Below are positions 4,859-6,112 of a DNA stretch of 6,112 nt, in pieces. Below the pieces are notes generated by a model. That model did no database searches. It was not told where the DNA came from and was given only the letters and a program-made list of their open reading frames with translations. Position 1 is the stretch's first letter. Each line of letters starts with the position of its first letter. A program made the translations under genes and the position numbers. The stretch is from Allobosea sp. GTDB taxonomy: Bacteria; Pseudomonadota; Alphaproteobacteria; Rhizobiales; Beijerinckiaceae. The stretch spans positions 1-6,112 of the forward strand of contig JAKFWE010000107.1 in NCBI GenBank assembly GCA_021732895.1, written 5' to 3'.

Positions 4859-6079
4859 ATGAATTCCTCTCCCGTCGACGCCTCCGCCTCCGTCCTGCTG
4901 CCGACCTACGCCCGAGCGCCCGTCGCCTTCGTGCGCGGGCAAGGCGCCTGGGCGGAGACCGAGTCCGGCCAGCGCTACCTCGATTTCGGCGCCGGCATCG
5001 CGGTGAACGCGCTCGGCCACGCCCATCCCCATCTCGTCGCGGCGCTGACCGAGCAGGCGAGCCGGATCTGGCACACCTCGAACCTCTACACCATGCCCGA
5101 TGGCGAGAAGCTGGCGCGCCGGCTCTGCGAGGCGACCTTCGCAGCCCGCGTCTTCTTCACGAATTCGGGGGCCGAGGCCAACGAGTGCGCGATCAAGATG
5201 GCGCGCAAGCACCATGCCGCGAAGGGCGAGCCGGAGCGCTTCCGGATCATCACCTTCGAGGGCGCGTTCCACGGCCGCACGCTGGCGACCATCGCCGCCG
5301 GCGGCCAGCAGAAATACATCGACGGCTTCGGCCCCAAGGTCGATGGTTTCGACCAGGTCGCCTTCGGCGATCATGACGCGTTGAAGGCCGCGATCACGCC
5401 CGAGACCGCCGGAATCATGATCGAGCCGATCCAGGGCGAGGGCGGGCTGCGCAGCGTCCCCTTCCAGTGCCTGCGCGGGCTGAGGGAACTCTGCGACGAG
5501 CGCGGGCTGATGCTGATCTTCGACGAGATCCAGACCGGCGTCGGCCGCACCGGCAAGTTCTTCGCGCATGAGTTCTGCGGCGTCACGCCCGACATCATGT
5601 CGATCGCCAAGGGCATTGGCGGCGGCTTCCCGATGGGGGCGTGCCTGGCCACCGAGGACGCGGCCGCCGGCATGACGCTCGGCAGCCACGGCACCACCTT
5701 CGGCGGCAACCCGCTCGCCATGGCGGTCGGCAACGCTGTGCTCGACATCGTGCTGGCCGAGGGCTTCATCGCGCATGTCGCGCGGATGGGCCTGCGCCTG
5801 CGCCAGTCGCTGGCCGAGCTGAAGGATCGCCATCCCGAGGTGATCGAGGAGATCCGCGGCGAGGGCCTCATGCTCGGGCTCAAGCTGCGCACGCCCAACA
5901 CCGATTTCGTCGCCGAGGCGCGGGCGCAGGGCCTGCTGGTGGTCGCGGCGGGAGACAATGTCGTGCGTCTGCTGCCGCCGCTGATCATCGGCGACGCCGA
6001 GGTGGCCGAGGCCGTCGCACGGCTCGGCGGCGCGGCCCGGGCGGTCGAGGCCGCGCTGGCGCGGCCGGCCGCGGAATAG
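4859..6079 (+). CDS. argD: Acetylornithine aminotransferase (class-III PLP aminotransferase)
   Basis: A 406-residue cytoplasmic enzyme that converts N-acetylglutamate 5-semialdehyde plus glutamate to N2-acetylornithine plus 2-oxoglutarate in arginine biosynthesis; many ArgD enzymes also act as DapC in lysine synthesis. Class-III aminotransferase features appear in order: YLDFGAGIAVNALGHAHP (40-57), NSGAEANE (102-109, PLP phosphate), FEGAFHGRT (133-141), IEPIQGEGG (188-196), FDEIQTGVGRTG (221-232) with Asp222 contacting the PLP ring nitrogen, SIAKGIGGGFPMGA (248-261) with Schiff-base Lys251, and GTTFGGNPLA (278-287). Length and motif set match ArgD rather than longer GABA or ornithine aminotransferases. 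The ATG at 4859 gives the expected N-terminus; only a weak GGGA lies upstream. It is divergent from gcrA, follows a promoter at 4568-4596, and is followed 9 nt later by another ATG, so an arginine operon is likely. Confidence 0.96.
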   Translation: MNSSPVDASASVLLPTYARAPVAFVRGQGAWAETESGQRYLDFGAGIAVNALGHAHPHLVAALTEQASRIWHTSNLYTMPDGEKLARRLCEATFAARVFFTNSGAEANECAIKMARKHHAAKGEPERFRIITFEGAFHGRTLATIAAGGQQKYIDGFGPKVDGFDQVAFGDHDALKAAITPETAGIMIEPIQGEGGLRSVPFQCLRGLRELCDERGLMLIFDEIQTGVGRTGKFFAHEFCGVTPDIMSIAKGIGGGFPMGACLATEDAAAGMTLGSHGTTFGGNPLAMAVGNAVLDIVLAEGFIAHVARMGLRLRQSLAELKDRHPEVIEEIRGEGLMLGLKLRTPNTDFVAEARAQGLLVVAAGDNVVRLLPPLIIGDAEVAEAVARLGGAARAVEAALARPAAE

Positions 6080-6088
6080 CACCCCGCC

Positions 6089-6112
6089 ATGGCTCTGCTC
6101 GCGAAGGACGCG
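6089..6112 (+). CDS. Start of a downstream gene, possibly ornithine carbamoyltransferase (argF), cut by window edge
   Basis: ATG at 6089 opens MALLAKDA to the end of the window, 9 nt after the argD stop. Eight codons cannot identify a family. The argF suggestion rests on the common argD-argF gene order in Rhizobiales. No strong Shine-Dalgarno is visible in the 9-nt gap or the end of argD. Confidence 0.4.

Noticed and set aside
4802..6082. 426-codon minus-strand open frame opposite argD
   Set aside because: A reverse-frame shadow of a GC-rich coding region. The plus strand encodes a full class-III aminotransferase with all catalytic motifs.

Overview
The window looks like a chromosomal segment from a GC-rich alphaproteobacterium, most likely of the Rhizobiales/Hyphomicrobiales (Bosea- or Methylobacterium-like). 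The grounds are a clear gcrA gene (a cell-cycle regulator restricted to Alphaproteobacteria), its divergent neighbour argD with what may be argF starting directly behind it, a Tat-signalled Arg/Tyr-rich small protein of a type I recall from this order, and GC-rich codon use in most genes. The genus is an inference from gene content only.

Layout, left to right. Positions 2-898 (+) hold the 3' part of a formylglycine-generating-enzyme-like (SUMF1/EgtB/PvdO fold) protein that lacks the two active-site cysteines of true FGEs. Positions 996-3143 (-) hold a compact three-gene DNA methylation/restriction/repair cassette. In transcription order it is a C5-cytosine DNA methyltransferase, a GIY-YIG nuclease (probably the cognate restriction endonuclease), and a Vsr T:G-mismatch endonuclease. 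The reading frames overlap at both junctions (a 4-nt GTGA overlap, then 11 nt). The middle gene is clearly less GC-rich than its two partners. Positions 3309-3611 (+) encode a 100-residue Tat-signal protein whose last 41 residues are half arginine, most of the rest being Tyr, Trp and Phe. A 9-bp inverted repeat at 3646-3670 separates it from the convergent gcrA (3709-4266, -).

A 592-bp non-coding region (4267-4858) separates the divergent gcrA and argD. Its gcrA-proximal half carries six GANTC (CcrM-type) methylation sites, five of them within 102 bp. Its argD-proximal half has a good sigma70-like promoter (TTGACA-N17-CATATT) followed by perfect hairpins and a roughly 255-nt leader. argD (4859-6079, +) is complete, and an ATG at 6089 probably begins the next arginine-biosynthesis gene.

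How the genes work together: the methyltransferase marks cytosines, the GIY-YIG enzyme plausibly cuts unmodified DNA, and Vsr starts repair of T:G mismatches produced when 5-methylcytosine deaminates. GcrA reads adenine methylation at GANTC and recruits sigma70 polymerase, so a dense GANTC cluster in front of its own gene suggests methylation-state control. ArgD acts in arginine biosynthesis. The first gene and the Arg-rich protein have no visible functional tie to these systems.
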